From an uncultured Oscillospiraceae bacterium (GTDB taxonomy: Bacteria > Bacillota > Clostridia > Oscillospirales > Oscillospiraceae), in NCBI GenBank assembly GCA_910588135.1, contig CAJUOT010000047.1, positions 1-20,665 on the forward strand: a stretch of DNA of 20,665 bases. Direction: 5' to 3'. Made by a program: the position numbers and the translations under genes. This document shows, in pieces, positions 5,772-13,002 of the stretch. How positions within the stretch are numbered: the first letter of the stretch is position 1; the number at the start of each line of letters is the position of its first letter. The notes under the pieces were generated by a model. That model searched no databases. It worked only from the letters and a program-made list of their open reading frames with translations, and had not been told where the DNA came from.

Positions 5772-5845
5772 CCTTCCCCCTGGAAGGGGGAAGGTGTCAC
5801 GGCGAAGCCGTGACGGATGAGGGTGAGGTGGTACGAGCCGCAATG
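5772..5845. repeat. Hairpin-rich dispersed repeat (REP/MITE-like)
   Basis: Two adjacent perfect hairpins, CCTTCCCCC/GGGGGAAGG (5772-5780, 5786-5794) and GTCACGGC/GCCGTGAC (5796-5803, 5807-5814), are followed by two copies of GGATGAGGGTG (from 5815 and about 5844). Similar paired-hairpin sequences are scattered through many gut Clostridia; that statement is from memory. It may also end transcription of the minus-strand DUF1643 gene. Confidence 0.6.
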
Positions 5846-5896
5846 GATGAGGGTGGGATAGCAGAACTTTGGGCATCGCTTCTGTCAGCTGACCCG

Positions 5897-6517
5897 CTAT
5901 TTCAGCCCATCGAGATATGCGGAAACGTCGAAGGGCTCCAGCACACTGTCCTTCCGCAGATACAGCGGGTGGTGGGGGTGGCCCGCCTTGGTCCGCTTCC
6001 CGGCGGAGAACCACCGGGCGTTCCGCCCCTCTCCCACCGCGATCATGTCCCGGACGCATTGGGGCAGGTAGTTCCGCTTTTCGATCACCGCCCCCCAGGC
6101 CGCCCACACCGCCGGGGCGCCCCCCTTGTCCAGGGACAGGGCGTAGTCGAAGGCCCGCATATTTTCGGCATGAAGGGCGGCGTTGCAGGCGCGCTCCATG
6201 TCCTCCGGCCGGGTGGCCCGCTGGGCGTACACGTTGAACATGACAAAGCTGTCGTAGCCATTGTGGAGCGCCACCCGCTCCACGGATTTCAGGGTGGGGT
6301 CCAGGTCGCCGGGGGCGGCGGTGGAGGGGTTTACTCCGATGCAGATGAGGGGGTGCTCCCCCCGGGTGCCCAGGATGTAACGATACTCTCCGTAATAATT
6401 TGGGACGTAAAGCCATTTTGTTATGTCGTAGCTGGGGGAGGGGGCCAATGCCGCGCGCAGGGCGTCGTCAAAGGGAACCAGCTCCAGCAGGGCGGTGTCA
6501 CCGCTTGGAATATGCAT
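5897..6517 (-). CDS. DUF1643 domain protein
   Basis: This 206-residue soluble protein matches DUF1643. It has the YRYILGTRGEHPLICIGVNPSTA segment in its first third, a VALHNGYDSFVMFNVYAQRAT stretch, and a WAAWGAVIEKR motif in the middle, followed by AGKRTKAGHPHHPLYLRKD near the end. The biochemical role of the family is unknown; members occur in phages and bacterial accessory regions. The ATG at 6517 follows GAGGTGAT. It is divergent from the FUSC-type gene with a 130-base shared upstream region, and the repeat hairpins lie downstream. Confidence 0.88.
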   Translation of the reverse strand: MHIPSGDTALLELVPFDDALRAALAPSPSYDITKWLYVPNYYGEYRYILGTRGEHPLICIGVNPSTAAPGDLDPTLKSVERVALHNGYDSFVMFNVYAQRATRPEDMERACNAALHAENMRAFDYALSLDKGGAPAVWAAWGAVIEKRNYLPQCVRDMIAVGEGRNARWFSAGKRTKAGHPHHPLYLRKDSVLEPFDVSAYLDGLK

Positions 6518-6587
6518 ACGATCACCTCAAAAGACAGTTTAGCACAAAATCCCCGCCGGGGGAAGGGCGGATCGGGGCAAACGCTGG

Positions 6588-6616
6588 TTGCAGGGGCGTG
6601 GGTATTGTGGTATCAT
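6588..6616 (+). promoter_or_regulatory. Sigma-A promoter for the FUSC/sfsA operon
   Basis: TTGCAG (6588-6593), a 17-base spacer and TATCAT (6611-6616) form a good sigma-A promoter, placing the transcript start near 6623, about 25 bases before the ATG at 6648. Confidence 0.78.
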
Positions 6617-6647
6617 AAGGGCAAAATACAGACAGGGAGGGGTTGGC

Positions 6648-7262
6648 ATGGGAGAGCAGAGGGCTCCGGCAGCTTTGCCGGACCACCGGCGGCGCGTGGG
6701 AATGCGCATTATCAAGACGGTGGTGGCGGTATTCCTGTGCGGCCTGCTGGCGTACTTCCGGGAGGCGTCCGGGTTTTATTCCATGATCGCCGCCGTGGTG
6801 TGCATTCAGAATTCTGCCGGCAAGACCATTGAGTCGTCCGTCAACCGGATGGCCGGGACCCTGATCGGCGGCGTGGCGGGAGTGCTGGTGATATACGGCC
6901 TGGATATGCTGGGGGTGCTGTATATGGAGCTGCTGCGCTATGCCGTATTGGCGGTGATGCTCATCCCCATCATTGAGCTGTGTCTGGTCATCAAGAAGCC
7001 GGGGTGCGCGGCCATGGCCTGTATTGTGTTTTTGTGCGTCACCGTCAATCACAGCATCGGGGACACCCCCGCCATCTACTCCATCGACCGCCTCTTTGAA
7101 ACGCTGGTGGGGGTGGCGCTGGCCTGCGGCATTGACATCCTCCTGCCCTACCAGCCCGCGGCCCAGCCTGCCCCGCCGGAACCCCCGCAGGCCGGGGAGA
7201 CGCCCGCCCCGCCGGAGGCGGCACAGGGGGACCCCTCCAAGGAGGCTGAGGAGGAGACGTGA
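6648..7262 (+). CDS. FUSC-type aromatic acid exporter family membrane protein
   Basis: This 204-residue inner-membrane protein has about six hydrophobic segments (roughly 20-36, 43-56, 70-86, 90-110, 118-133 and 150-168) and the FYSMIAAVVCIQNSAGKTIE and NRMAGTLIGGVAGV motifs of the FUSC / aromatic acid exporter family (COG4129, YgaE/UPF0421 type). Only the membrane half is present; the C terminus is a short proline- and glutamate-rich cytoplasmic tail (PPEPPQAGETPAPPEAAQ). The frame is open from 6588, but the promoter lies there, so I start at 6648, which has GGGAGGGG upstream. Its stop overlaps the GTG of sfsA (GTGA). Substrate unknown. Confidence 0.88.
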   Translation: MGEQRAPAALPDHRRRVGMRIIKTVVAVFLCGLLAYFREASGFYSMIAAVVCIQNSAGKTIESSVNRMAGTLIGGVAGVLVIYGLDMLGVLYMELLRYAVLAVMLIPIIELCLVIKKPGCAAMACIVFLCVTVNHSIGDTPAIYSIDRLFETLVGVALACGIDILLPYQPAAQPAPPEPPQAGETPAPPEAAQGDPSKEAEEET

Positions 7263-8014
7263 CCTATCAAGATATCCACGCGGCCCGGTTCCTGGCCCGG
7301 CCCAACCGCTTCATCGCCCGGGTGGAGCTGGAGGGCAGGGAGGAGACCGTCCACGTGAAGAACACCGGGCGGTGTAAGGAGCTTCTACTTCCCGGGTGCA
7401 CCGTCTACCTGGAGGGCAGCGCCAACCCCGCCCGCAAGACCAGATATGACCTGGTGGCGGTGGAGAAGCTCCGGCCGGGACTTCCGCCCCTGCTGGTCAA
7501 TCTGGACGCCCAGGCCCCCAACCGGGTGTTTGGGGAGTGGATGGCGGCGGGCTGGGGCGAGGCGCTGGGCCTGCCCAGGCCAACGCTGCTCCGCCCGGAG
7601 ACCACATGGGGGAATTCCCGGTTCGATTTCTACTGGGAGGGGCCGCCTGAGCCCCCGGAGAATGGAACGAATGTTTCACGTGAAACGCCTCTACCCCGGC
7701 GAGGCTTCGTGGAGGTGAAGGGCTGTACATTGGAGGAAAACGGTCTCGCCCTGTTCCCCGACGCGCCCACCCAGCGGGGGGTGAAGCACCTGCGGGAGCT
7801 CATCGCCTGCCGCCAGGCGGGGTACGAGGCGGCGGTGTGCTTTGTCATCCAGATGGCGGGGATGGAGGCGTTTACCCCCAATGACCGGACCCACCCGGAG
7901 TTCGGCGCGGCCCTGCGGGACGCGGCCCGCGCCGGGGTGCGGGTGGCCGCGGTGGAGTGCGCCGTCACCCCGGACAGCCTGACCATGGTGCGGCCGGTGC
8001 CTGTGCTCCTGTGA
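7259..8014 (+). CDS. sfsA: DNA/RNA nuclease SfsA
   Basis: This 251-residue protein is a full SfsA: an N-terminal OB-like part (RFLARPNRFIARVELEG, then VHVKNTGRCKELLLPGC) and a C-terminal PD-(D/E)xK-type nuclease with D123 in SRFDF and E152-x-K154 in FVEVKG, then HLREL and the FTPNDRTHPEF motif. E. coli SfsA is a nuclease once thought to regulate maltose genes. The start is a GTG at 7259 overlapping the previous stop (GTGA) with GAGGAG just upstream. Between the catalytic D and ExK motifs sits an insertion of roughly 18 residues (about 129-148) compared with typical members, and the parS site is encoded inside it (NVSRET). Confidence 0.95.
   Translation: MTYQDIHAARFLARPNRFIARVELEGREETVHVKNTGRCKELLLPGCTVYLEGSANPARKTRYDLVAVEKLRPGLPPLLVNLDAQAPNRVFGEWMAAGWGEALGLPRPTLLRPETTWGNSRFDFYWEGPPEPPENGTNVSRETPLPRRGFVEVKGCTLEENGLALFPDAPTQRGVKHLRELIACRQAGYEAAVCFVIQMAGMEAFTPNDRTHPEFGAALRDAARAGVRVAAVECAVTPDSLTMVRPVPVLL
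7672..7687. promoter_or_regulatory. parS site (ParB/Spo0J binding site)
   Basis: TGTTTCACGTGAAACG matches the widely conserved parS consensus TGTTTCACGTGAAACA at 15 of 16 positions, including the complete TTTCACGTGAAA core palindrome. It lies within the sfsA coding sequence, as parS sites often lie in genes, and encodes part of a non-conserved loop. ParB nucleates here and loads SMC; most parS sites are in the origin-proximal part of the chromosome. Confidence 0.88.
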
Positions 8015-8033
8015 ACAGAAAACTCCATATGAA

Positions 8034-8073
8034 GAGGCGGCCTGCGCATTTTTGCGCAGGCCGCCTCTTTTTT
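8034..8073. terminator. Strong terminator between sfsA and the LacI-family gene
   Basis: GAGGCGGCCTGCGCA (8034-8048) and TGCGCAGGCCGCCTC (8053-8067) form a perfect 15-bp stem with a TTTT loop, followed by T6. The dyad extends to AAGAG/CTCTT, so it probably also works for the convergent minus-strand gene. Confidence 0.95.
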
Positions 8074-8091
8074 GGATTCCATGCGTGGGGA

Positions 8092-9075
8092 TCATGTTGA
8101 ATTGCGCAGGATCAGCTCGGTGTTCAAAATGACCTGCCTTGGCATGGGGGCGTGGTATTCCAGCTGGTCGATCAGCAGCTGGCAGGCCTGGGCGCCAATC
8201 TGATAGGTGGGCTGGGCCACCGTGGTGATGGTGGGGACGGTCATGGTGGCGATGTCAATGTTGTCAAACCCGACGACGGCCAGCTGCTCCGGAATGGAGA
8301 TGCCCAGGCCGATGCCGGCGTTGATGGCCGCGGCGGCGAACACGTCGGAGACGCAGAAAAACGCGTCGGGCCTGTCGTCGGGGGAGAGGATCTGCATTGC
8401 GGCCGTCAGGCCCAGGCCGTAGTTGACCTCTGATAAATGGGTAATCCATTCCTCCCGGATGGGGAGGCCGTAATCCTGCATACACTTGCGGAACGCCTTT
8501 TCGCGGTGCTTGGCGTAGTTGTGGCGGAGGGAGGAGTTAATCATGGAAATTCTGCGCCGGCCGGAGGAGATCAGATAGCGCACGGCGTTGTACGCGGCGG
8601 CATGGTCGTCAATAGCCACGTAAGGGGCGATTTCCCCTTCGTTGTGCTCGGAGCACATCACAATGGGGACGCGGGACCTGACGGGGGCCAGAAAGCGCTG
8701 GTCCGGCACGGCGTGGGCGATGATAAGGCCGTCATAAAACACATTTTCGGTAAAAAATGAATACCCCTCTTTGGCCGCGTGGTTGTCCATGGAGTAGAAA
8801 ACCACCTTGTAACCCCGGGTGGCGGCCGCCGCGGTGATCCCCCGGAAAATGTCGGCGTAGAACGGATTGGACAGGTCGGGGAAGCTGGCCAGGATGATCC
8901 GGCTGCGAAATTCCGGCGCGCAGCCGCACTCCCGGTCCATGCTGTCGGCAATGGATAAAATCAACCTGCGGGTGCTCTCCTTGACAGATGCAGACCCGTT
9001 GAGCGCCCTGGAGACCGTTGCGGTGGAGACCTTCGCGCGCTTGGCAATTTCTGCAATCGTGACGTTTTTATACAT
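8092..9075 (-). CDS. LacI-family transcriptional regulator of the glycoside operon
   Basis: This 327-residue regulator has the LacI helix-turn-helix at residues 5-27 (TIAEIAKRAKVSTATVSRAL) with the NG hinge start. A periplasmic-binding-protein-like sensor domain follows (SNPFYADIFRGITAAA, then YDGLIIAHA, then YVAIDDHAAAYNAVRYL, SDVFAAAAINA and VVGFDNIDIATMTVPTITTV). The linker after the HTH is slightly unusual (RECGCAPEF where most have LGYxPN). It is divergently transcribed from the ABC/glycoside operon starting at 9388, which is the standard position for a local repressor that senses the imported compound or a breakdown product. The ligand is unknown. Confidence 0.95.
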   Translation of the reverse strand: MYKNVTIAEIAKRAKVSTATVSRALNGSASVKESTRRLILSIADSMDRECGCAPEFRSRIILASFPDLSNPFYADIFRGITAAAATRGYKVVFYSMDNHAAKEGYSFFTENVFYDGLIIAHAVPDQRFLAPVRSRVPIVMCSEHNEGEIAPYVAIDDHAAAYNAVRYLISSGRRRISMINSSLRHNYAKHREKAFRKCMQDYGLPIREEWITHLSEVNYGLGLTAAMQILSPDDRPDAFFCVSDVFAAAAINAGIGLGISIPEQLAVVGFDNIDIATMTVPTITTVAQPTYQIGAQACQLLIDQLEYHAPMPRQVILNTELILRNST

Positions 9076-9113
9076 ATATCAGACACTCCGCTCACTTCAT
9101 AGCCTTTATTATG

Positions 9114-9141
9114 ATTATATAATAAAATGTAAAAATGTAAA
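9114..9141 (-). promoter_or_regulatory. Promoter of the LacI-family gene
   Basis: On the minus strand TTTACA (9141-9136), 16 bases and TATAAT (9119-9114) form a sigma-A promoter about 40 bases upstream of the ATG at 9075. The surrounding sequence is strikingly AT-rich compared with the rest of the window. Confidence 0.75.
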
Positions 9142-9195
9142 GCACAAGCAGACAAAAGAATATTGTAAGAAATGACAAATATTCGCGGATTTTTT

Positions 9196-9287
9196 TGTCT
9201 ATTCGATCGGTATTGACACAAGATAAGAGCTGTGGTATAGTTGCAGATGAAAATAATAAGACATTTAATGAAATAAATGTGACATTT
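9196..9287 (+). promoter_or_regulatory. Candidate operators in the divergent control region
   Basis: TGTCTATTC...GGTATTGACA (9196-9218) is an imperfect dyad that overlaps the -35 of the ABC promoter. Downstream of the expected transcript start, ACATTT/AAATGT (9261-9266, 9275-9280) forms a second dyad and GACATTT is repeated at 9281-9287. Either could bind the divergent LacI-family protein. Beyond these, a 5' leader of about 140 bases with one hairpin (9333-9361) precedes the ribosome site; I recognise no riboswitch. Confidence 0.45.
9213..9241 (+). promoter_or_regulatory. Consensus sigma-A promoter of the glycoside operon
   Basis: TTGACA (9213-9218), exactly 17 bases, then TATAGT (9236-9241). 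Transcription should begin near 9248, leaving an untranslated leader of about 140 bases before the first gene. Confidence 0.9.
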
Positions 9288-9387
9288 CTGGGCGGCAGCC
9301 CTGTGGAAAGGGGCGCCGGGGAAGGGTCTGGTGTATTGACCGCGCAGGCGGTTTCCAATACAAAAAAACGTAAAAAGGAGAATAGAC

Positions 9388-10524
9388 ATGAAAAAACTCA
9401 CCAGGATTATGGCTGCGTTTGTGTGCCTGGCAATGATTGCCGCCACGTTTGCCGGCTGCGGGCAGAAGGCCGGAGAGCCTTCCAGCACGCCGGACACCCC
9501 TCCCGCACAGAACAGCGGCACGGCGGGGGAGACCAACTATCTGGACAACGAGCCCCTGCGCATCGGGACAATGGCCCACCAGATGGGCGTCTTTATCTAC
9601 TACGCGGACAAGCATGACCTGTTCAAGGAGGCCGGCATCAACGTGGAGCTGGCCATCTTCTCCGGCGGCGCCGCCGTCAACGAGGCGTTTGGCGCCGGTG
9701 AGCTGGACGGCGCGATCAGCGGTCTGGCCTCGGTCTACGCCCTGGCCAACAACCTGGTCAAAATGGTTGGCGAGGTGGACACCGTCGGCTCCGACTGCCT
9801 TGTGGTCCGCAACGACAGCGACGTTCTGAGCGTCAAAGGCCAGATTGACGGGAAGCCCGATATGTACGGTTCCGCCGAGACCCTGCGGGGCAAGAACTTT
9901 GTCTGCCAGCTGGGCCAGGCGCACCAGTTCTACATTTTGAAGTATATCTCCCAGTTTGGCCTGACGGAGGAGGATATCAACTTCATCAACATGGAGGACG
10001 CGGCGGGCGCGCAGGCGTTCATGACCGGGAACGGCGACATGATCGGCACCAAGATGCCCTACTGCTACGATATGTGCGTGACGGACGGCGGCTATACGGT
10101 CGCGGCGACGGTGGGCGACGCCACCGGCATTGAGATCAAGGACCCCATTTTGTTTACGCCGGAGGTCATTGAAAACAGAAGGGAAGAGGTAAAGATTTTC
10201 CTGAAGGTGATCTATGGCCTGGTGGATCAAATGGCGGCGGACTATGACCTGTACACCCAGGCGGTCAATGAGATGTACACGGAGAACGGCAAGGAGTACG
10301 ATAACGCGAAAGCCGACTATGAATTCAGCAAGAACCGCCTGCTGACCACAAAGGTCATCGGCGCCAGCGATTACTTCATGGGTGACGGGATGCAGGCTGT
10401 GGCGGATTTCTACGGGACCACCGGAGCCATTGCCGCTGAAAATGTGGACAATGTCTACCAAAATTACGACACCTCCCTGGTGGAGGAGGCCCTGGGGATT
10501 CAGGTCCAGGCGTTCGGCAAGTAA
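9388..10524 (+). CDS. NitT/TauT-type ABC transporter substrate-binding lipoprotein
   Basis: This 378-residue protein is the solute-binding component of the importer encoded by the next four genes. It has a lipoprotein signal (KK, a hydrophobic core and a FAGC lipobox with C24), a low-complexity linker rich in S/T/P (about 29-50), then an SsuA/THI5/NMT1-like domain starting at LRIGTMAHQMGVFIYYADK. Further family features are LFKEAGINVELAIFSGGAAVNEAFGAGELDGAISG and the LRGKNFVCQLGQAHQFYILKYI stretch. The ribosome site is AAAAAGGAG. The family usually carries taurine, sulfonates, nitrate or thiamine precursors, many of them small or aromatic anions. Here the catabolic genes suggest a glycoside or aromatic glycoside, which is inference. 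Confidence 0.93.
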   Translation: MKKLTRIMAAFVCLAMIAATFAGCGQKAGEPSSTPDTPPAQNSGTAGETNYLDNEPLRIGTMAHQMGVFIYYADKHDLFKEAGINVELAIFSGGAAVNEAFGAGELDGAISGLASVYALANNLVKMVGEVDTVGSDCLVVRNDSDVLSVKGQIDGKPDMYGSAETLRGKNFVCQLGQAHQFYILKYISQFGLTEEDINFINMEDAAGAQAFMTGNGDMIGTKMPYCYDMCVTDGGYTVAATVGDATGIEIKDPILFTPEVIENRREEVKIFLKVIYGLVDQMAADYDLYTQAVNEMYTENGKEYDNAKADYEFSKNRLLTTKVIGASDYFMGDGMQAVADFYGTTGAIAAENVDNVYQNYDTSLVEEALGIQVQAFGK

Positions 10525-10554
10525 AGCCGGAGGCCGGCGGGGCCGCGGGGACTT

Positions 10555-10596
10555 GGGGCAGTGCAGTGCTGATGCTGTCGGGCATTGCGCTGCCCC
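10555..10596 (+). other. Intercistronic hairpin after the binding-protein gene
   Basis: GGGGCAG-T-GCA (10555-10565) pairs with TGC-G-CTGCCCC (10586-10596), an 11-bp stem with one T-G wobble, in the 136-base gap between the binding-protein and first permease genes. There is no T tract. Such hairpins commonly keep binding-protein mRNA more abundant than permease mRNA. Confidence 0.6.
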
Positions 10597-10660
10597 ATTC
10601 TCATGCGGGCCTGTCCCGCGGCGCGGGCGCGCGACTCTTTACGATGCAAGAGGTGATATC

Positions 10661-11449
10661 ATGAAAAAAGACCACAGGAAACAATATATCCTGCTGTCGT
10701 TTCTCTCGCTGCTCCTGTTTTTCCTCGTCTGGGAATTGGCCACGGATGTCCTCCACATCTTCTCCAGCCTGACGCTGGCCAGCCCGGTGGAGGTGGTCAA
10801 GACATTTTTCTATAAGCTCTCCCACAAAGCCCCCGACGGCGGCACCATTCAGGCGCATATGTGGGCGTCCCTGAAGGTTGCGCTGTCCGGCTATCTGCTG
10901 GCGCTGGCGATTGGCATCCCCCTGGGCATTTTCATGGCGTGGTTCAGGCCGGTGGACCTGCTGGCAAGGCCGGTGTTCGACTTTGTCAAGGCGATTCCGG
11001 GCCTGGCGTGGGCGCCGATGATGATTGTCCTGCTGGGGATCGGCTTCGCCTCTAAGGCGGTCACCATTTTCATAGCAGGGATGGTGCCCTGCGTGCTGAA
11101 CGCCTACTCTGGAATCAAGCAGACAAAGGATGTGCACCTGTGGGTGGCCCGGACGTTCGGGGCCAGCCGGATGCAGATGCTGTTCCGGGTTGCGATCCCC
11201 ACGGCGCTGCCGTTTATCATGACCGGCGCCCGGGTTGCCCTGGGGTCCTGCTGGATGAGCATTGTGGCGGCGGAGCTGATCGCGTCCTCGGAGGGCCTGG
11301 GGTACATGATCCAGCAGTGCCGGGGCATTTTCCGCCCGGACGTTATTATTGTCGGCATGCTGTGCATCGGCGGGCTTGGCTCCCTGATTACCTGGATCAT
11401 TGGCCTGGTGGAGAAAAAGATTGTGAAGGGGAGGTCCCATGATGCCTGA
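10661..11449 (+). CDS. ABC transporter permease (SsuC/NitT-type), first copy
   Basis: This 262-residue integral membrane protein is of the BPD_transp_1 (SsuC-like) family, with about six hydrophobic segments. The first follows a basic start (KKDHRKQ) and the last lies near residues 228-250. The cytoplasmic EAA loop that docks onto the ATPase is visible as ARTFGASRMQMLFRVAIPTALP in the second half. The frame is open much earlier, but the ATG at 10661 has AAGAGGTGA upstream and the family-like start. Its end overlaps the second permease gene by 11 bases. With two different permease genes the channel is probably a heterodimer. Confidence 0.92.
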   Translation: MKKDHRKQYILLSFLSLLLFFLVWELATDVLHIFSSLTLASPVEVVKTFFYKLSHKAPDGGTIQAHMWASLKVALSGYLLALAIGIPLGIFMAWFRPVDLLARPVFDFVKAIPGLAWAPMMIVLLGIGFASKAVTIFIAGMVPCVLNAYSGIKQTKDVHLWVARTFGASRMQMLFRVAIPTALPFIMTGARVALGSCWMSIVAAELIASSEGLGYMIQQCRGIFRPDVIIVGMLCIGGLGSLITWIIGLVEKKIVKGRSHDA

Positions 11450-12227
11450 GAGATTGAGAGAGAACGCCGTTAAGCTGGGGTATGCGGCGCTTTCCTTCCT
11501 GGCGTTCGGCCTGCTGTGGGGCTTTGTGGCCAACTATACCGCGGTGGGGATGTTTTTCCCCGGCCCGGTCACGACGCTGCGGTATTTCTTCGCCCATTTC
11601 ATGGAAGCCATCGGCCCGGGGACCATCCCCTACCACGCGGTGATGAGCTTGAAGCGCATTATCCCCGCCTACGCGGCGGCCGCCGCCGTGGGCGTGGGCC
11701 TTGGCCTGCTGATGGCCATGTACTGGCCGGTGGACGCCCTGGTGCGCCCCATTTTCAGCATCATCCGCCCCATTCCCCCGGTGGCCTGGATTCCCCTGGC
11801 GATTCTCTGGTTCGGCATCAACGACGAGAGCAAGTATTTCCTGATCGCGCTGGCGACGTTCCTGTCGGTGCTGCAAAACGCCTATGACGGGGCCAAGGCG
11901 GCGGACCAGCAGCTGATAGGCGTGGCCAGGATGCTGGGCGCCAACGACCGGCGGCTGTTTACCACCGTGGTCCTGCCCGGAGCGGTGCCCTACATTTTCG
12001 CGGGGCTGCAGCTGGGGCTGAACGCGGCCTGGGGCCAGGTGGTGGCCTCTGAGATGATCCGCTCCATCGACGGGCTCGGGTGGATCATCATCCGCGGGAC
12101 GGACAGCAACAACATCCTGCAGGAGCTGGCCGGCATTGTGATGATCGGCGCCCTGGGCTACGCGCTGGCGGCGGCGCTTCGCTTTGCCGAGAGCAGGCTG
12201 GTCCGCTGGAATAAGAGGGGGACATGA
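11439..12227 (+). CDS. ABC transporter permease (SsuC/NitT-type), second copy
   Basis: This 262-residue permease is homologous to the first but diverged. It has six hydrophobic segments, an IRPIPPVAWIPLAILWFGI segment typical of the NitT/TauT permeases, and an EAA loop reading ARMLGANDRRLFTTVVLPGAVP. GGGGAGG lies just before the tandem ATG-ATG at 11439/11442, and either may be used. The stop overlaps the ATG of the first ATPase gene (ATGA). The pair most likely forms a heterodimeric channel; two separate homodimers are less likely because only one binding protein is encoded. Confidence 0.92.
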   Translation: MMPERLRENAVKLGYAALSFLAFGLLWGFVANYTAVGMFFPGPVTTLRYFFAHFMEAIGPGTIPYHAVMSLKRIIPAYAAAAAVGVGLGLLMAMYWPVDALVRPIFSIIRPIPPVAWIPLAILWFGINDESKYFLIALATFLSVLQNAYDGAKAADQQLIGVARMLGANDRRLFTTVVLPGAVPYIFAGLQLGLNAAWGQVVASEMIRSIDGLGWIIIRGTDSNNILQELAGIVMIGALGYALAAALRFAESRLVRWNKRGT

Positions 12228-12988
12228 TGGAACAGAAGAAAGACATGATTTCCTGCCGCCATGTCAGCAAAACCTTTGAGACAAAAGGGGCCGGCAACCA
12301 CGTGATCGGCGAGCTGAACCTGACGGTGAAGGAAAACGAGTTTGTGGTGCTGTTCGGGCCGGGACAGTGCGGGAAGACCACTGTGCTGAACGTGCTGGCG
12401 GGGCTGGAGCCGGCCTCCGGGGGCAGCGTGGTTGTGAACGGGAAAACCGTTGACGGGCCCGACCCGGAGCGGGGGTTTGTGTATCAGACGCTGGCGCTCT
12501 TCCCCTGGTATACGGTGATGCAGAACGTGGAGTACGGCCCCCGCATGGCGGGGATGAAAAAGAGAGAGCGGCGGGAAAAGGCCCAGCATTATATTGACCT
12601 TGTGGGGCTGAAGGGGTTTGAGAAGTCCTTCCCCAACCAGCTCTCCGGCGGGATGCAGCAGCGGGTGGGGATTGCCAGGGCCTATTGCAATGAGCCGGCG
12701 GTGCTGTTCATGGATGAGCCCTTCGGCCACCTGGACGCCCAGACCCGGTATCTGATGCAGGACGAGATCACGAAGATCTGGGAGAAGGAAAAGAAGACCA
12801 TCGTGTTTGTGACCAACAACATTGAGGAGGCGGTTTTCCTGGCGGACCGGGTGGTGGTCCTCACCAACTGTCCCACGGCGGTCAAAAAAGAGTATGTGAT
12901 TGACCTGCCGCGGCCCAGATCCTATACGGACGACAGGTTCCTGGCGCTGAGAAGCGAGATTCAGGGCATTGTCGACAAGACGCTTTGA
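12224..12988 (+). CDS. ABC transporter ATPase A, with Asn in the switch (H-loop) position
   Basis: This 254-residue nucleotide-binding subunit is of the SsuB/TauB type. Walker A is GPGQCGKTT at 45-53, the Q-loop glutamine is Q88, the signature LSGGMQQR is at 140-147, and Walker B ends in D164-E165 (FMDEP). The switch histidine that normally follows in FVTHD is replaced: the sequence reads FVTNN, with N198 in the H position. The signature is canonical. It overlaps the second permease by ATGA and is followed 14 bases later by ATPase B, which has the opposite defect. AGAGGGGG is the ribosome site. Confidence 0.95.
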   Translation: MMEQKKDMISCRHVSKTFETKGAGNHVIGELNLTVKENEFVVLFGPGQCGKTTVLNVLAGLEPASGGSVVVNGKTVDGPDPERGFVYQTLALFPWYTVMQNVEYGPRMAGMKKRERREKAQHYIDLVGLKGFEKSFPNQLSGGMQQRVGIARAYCNEPAVLFMDEPFGHLDAQTRYLMQDEITKIWEKEKKTIVFVTNNIEEAVFLADRVVVLTNCPTAVKKEYVIDLPRPRSYTDDRFLALRSEIQGIVDKTL

Positions 12989-13002
12989 TGGGAGGCGCAG
13001 CG

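Noticed and set aside
5772..5794. CRISPR-like repeat
   Set aside because: There are only two different hairpins and no regularly spaced identical repeats with spacers.
9333..9361. Hairpin before the binding-protein gene as a terminator or riboswitch
   Set aside because: It is followed by A residues on the plus strand, not T, and I recognise no conserved riboswitch core in the leader.
9265..10461. 398-codon open frame on the minus strand
   Set aside because: It covers the promoter region and the binding-protein gene in antisense, and the translation (repeated V, D and H runs) is typical of a shadow frame.
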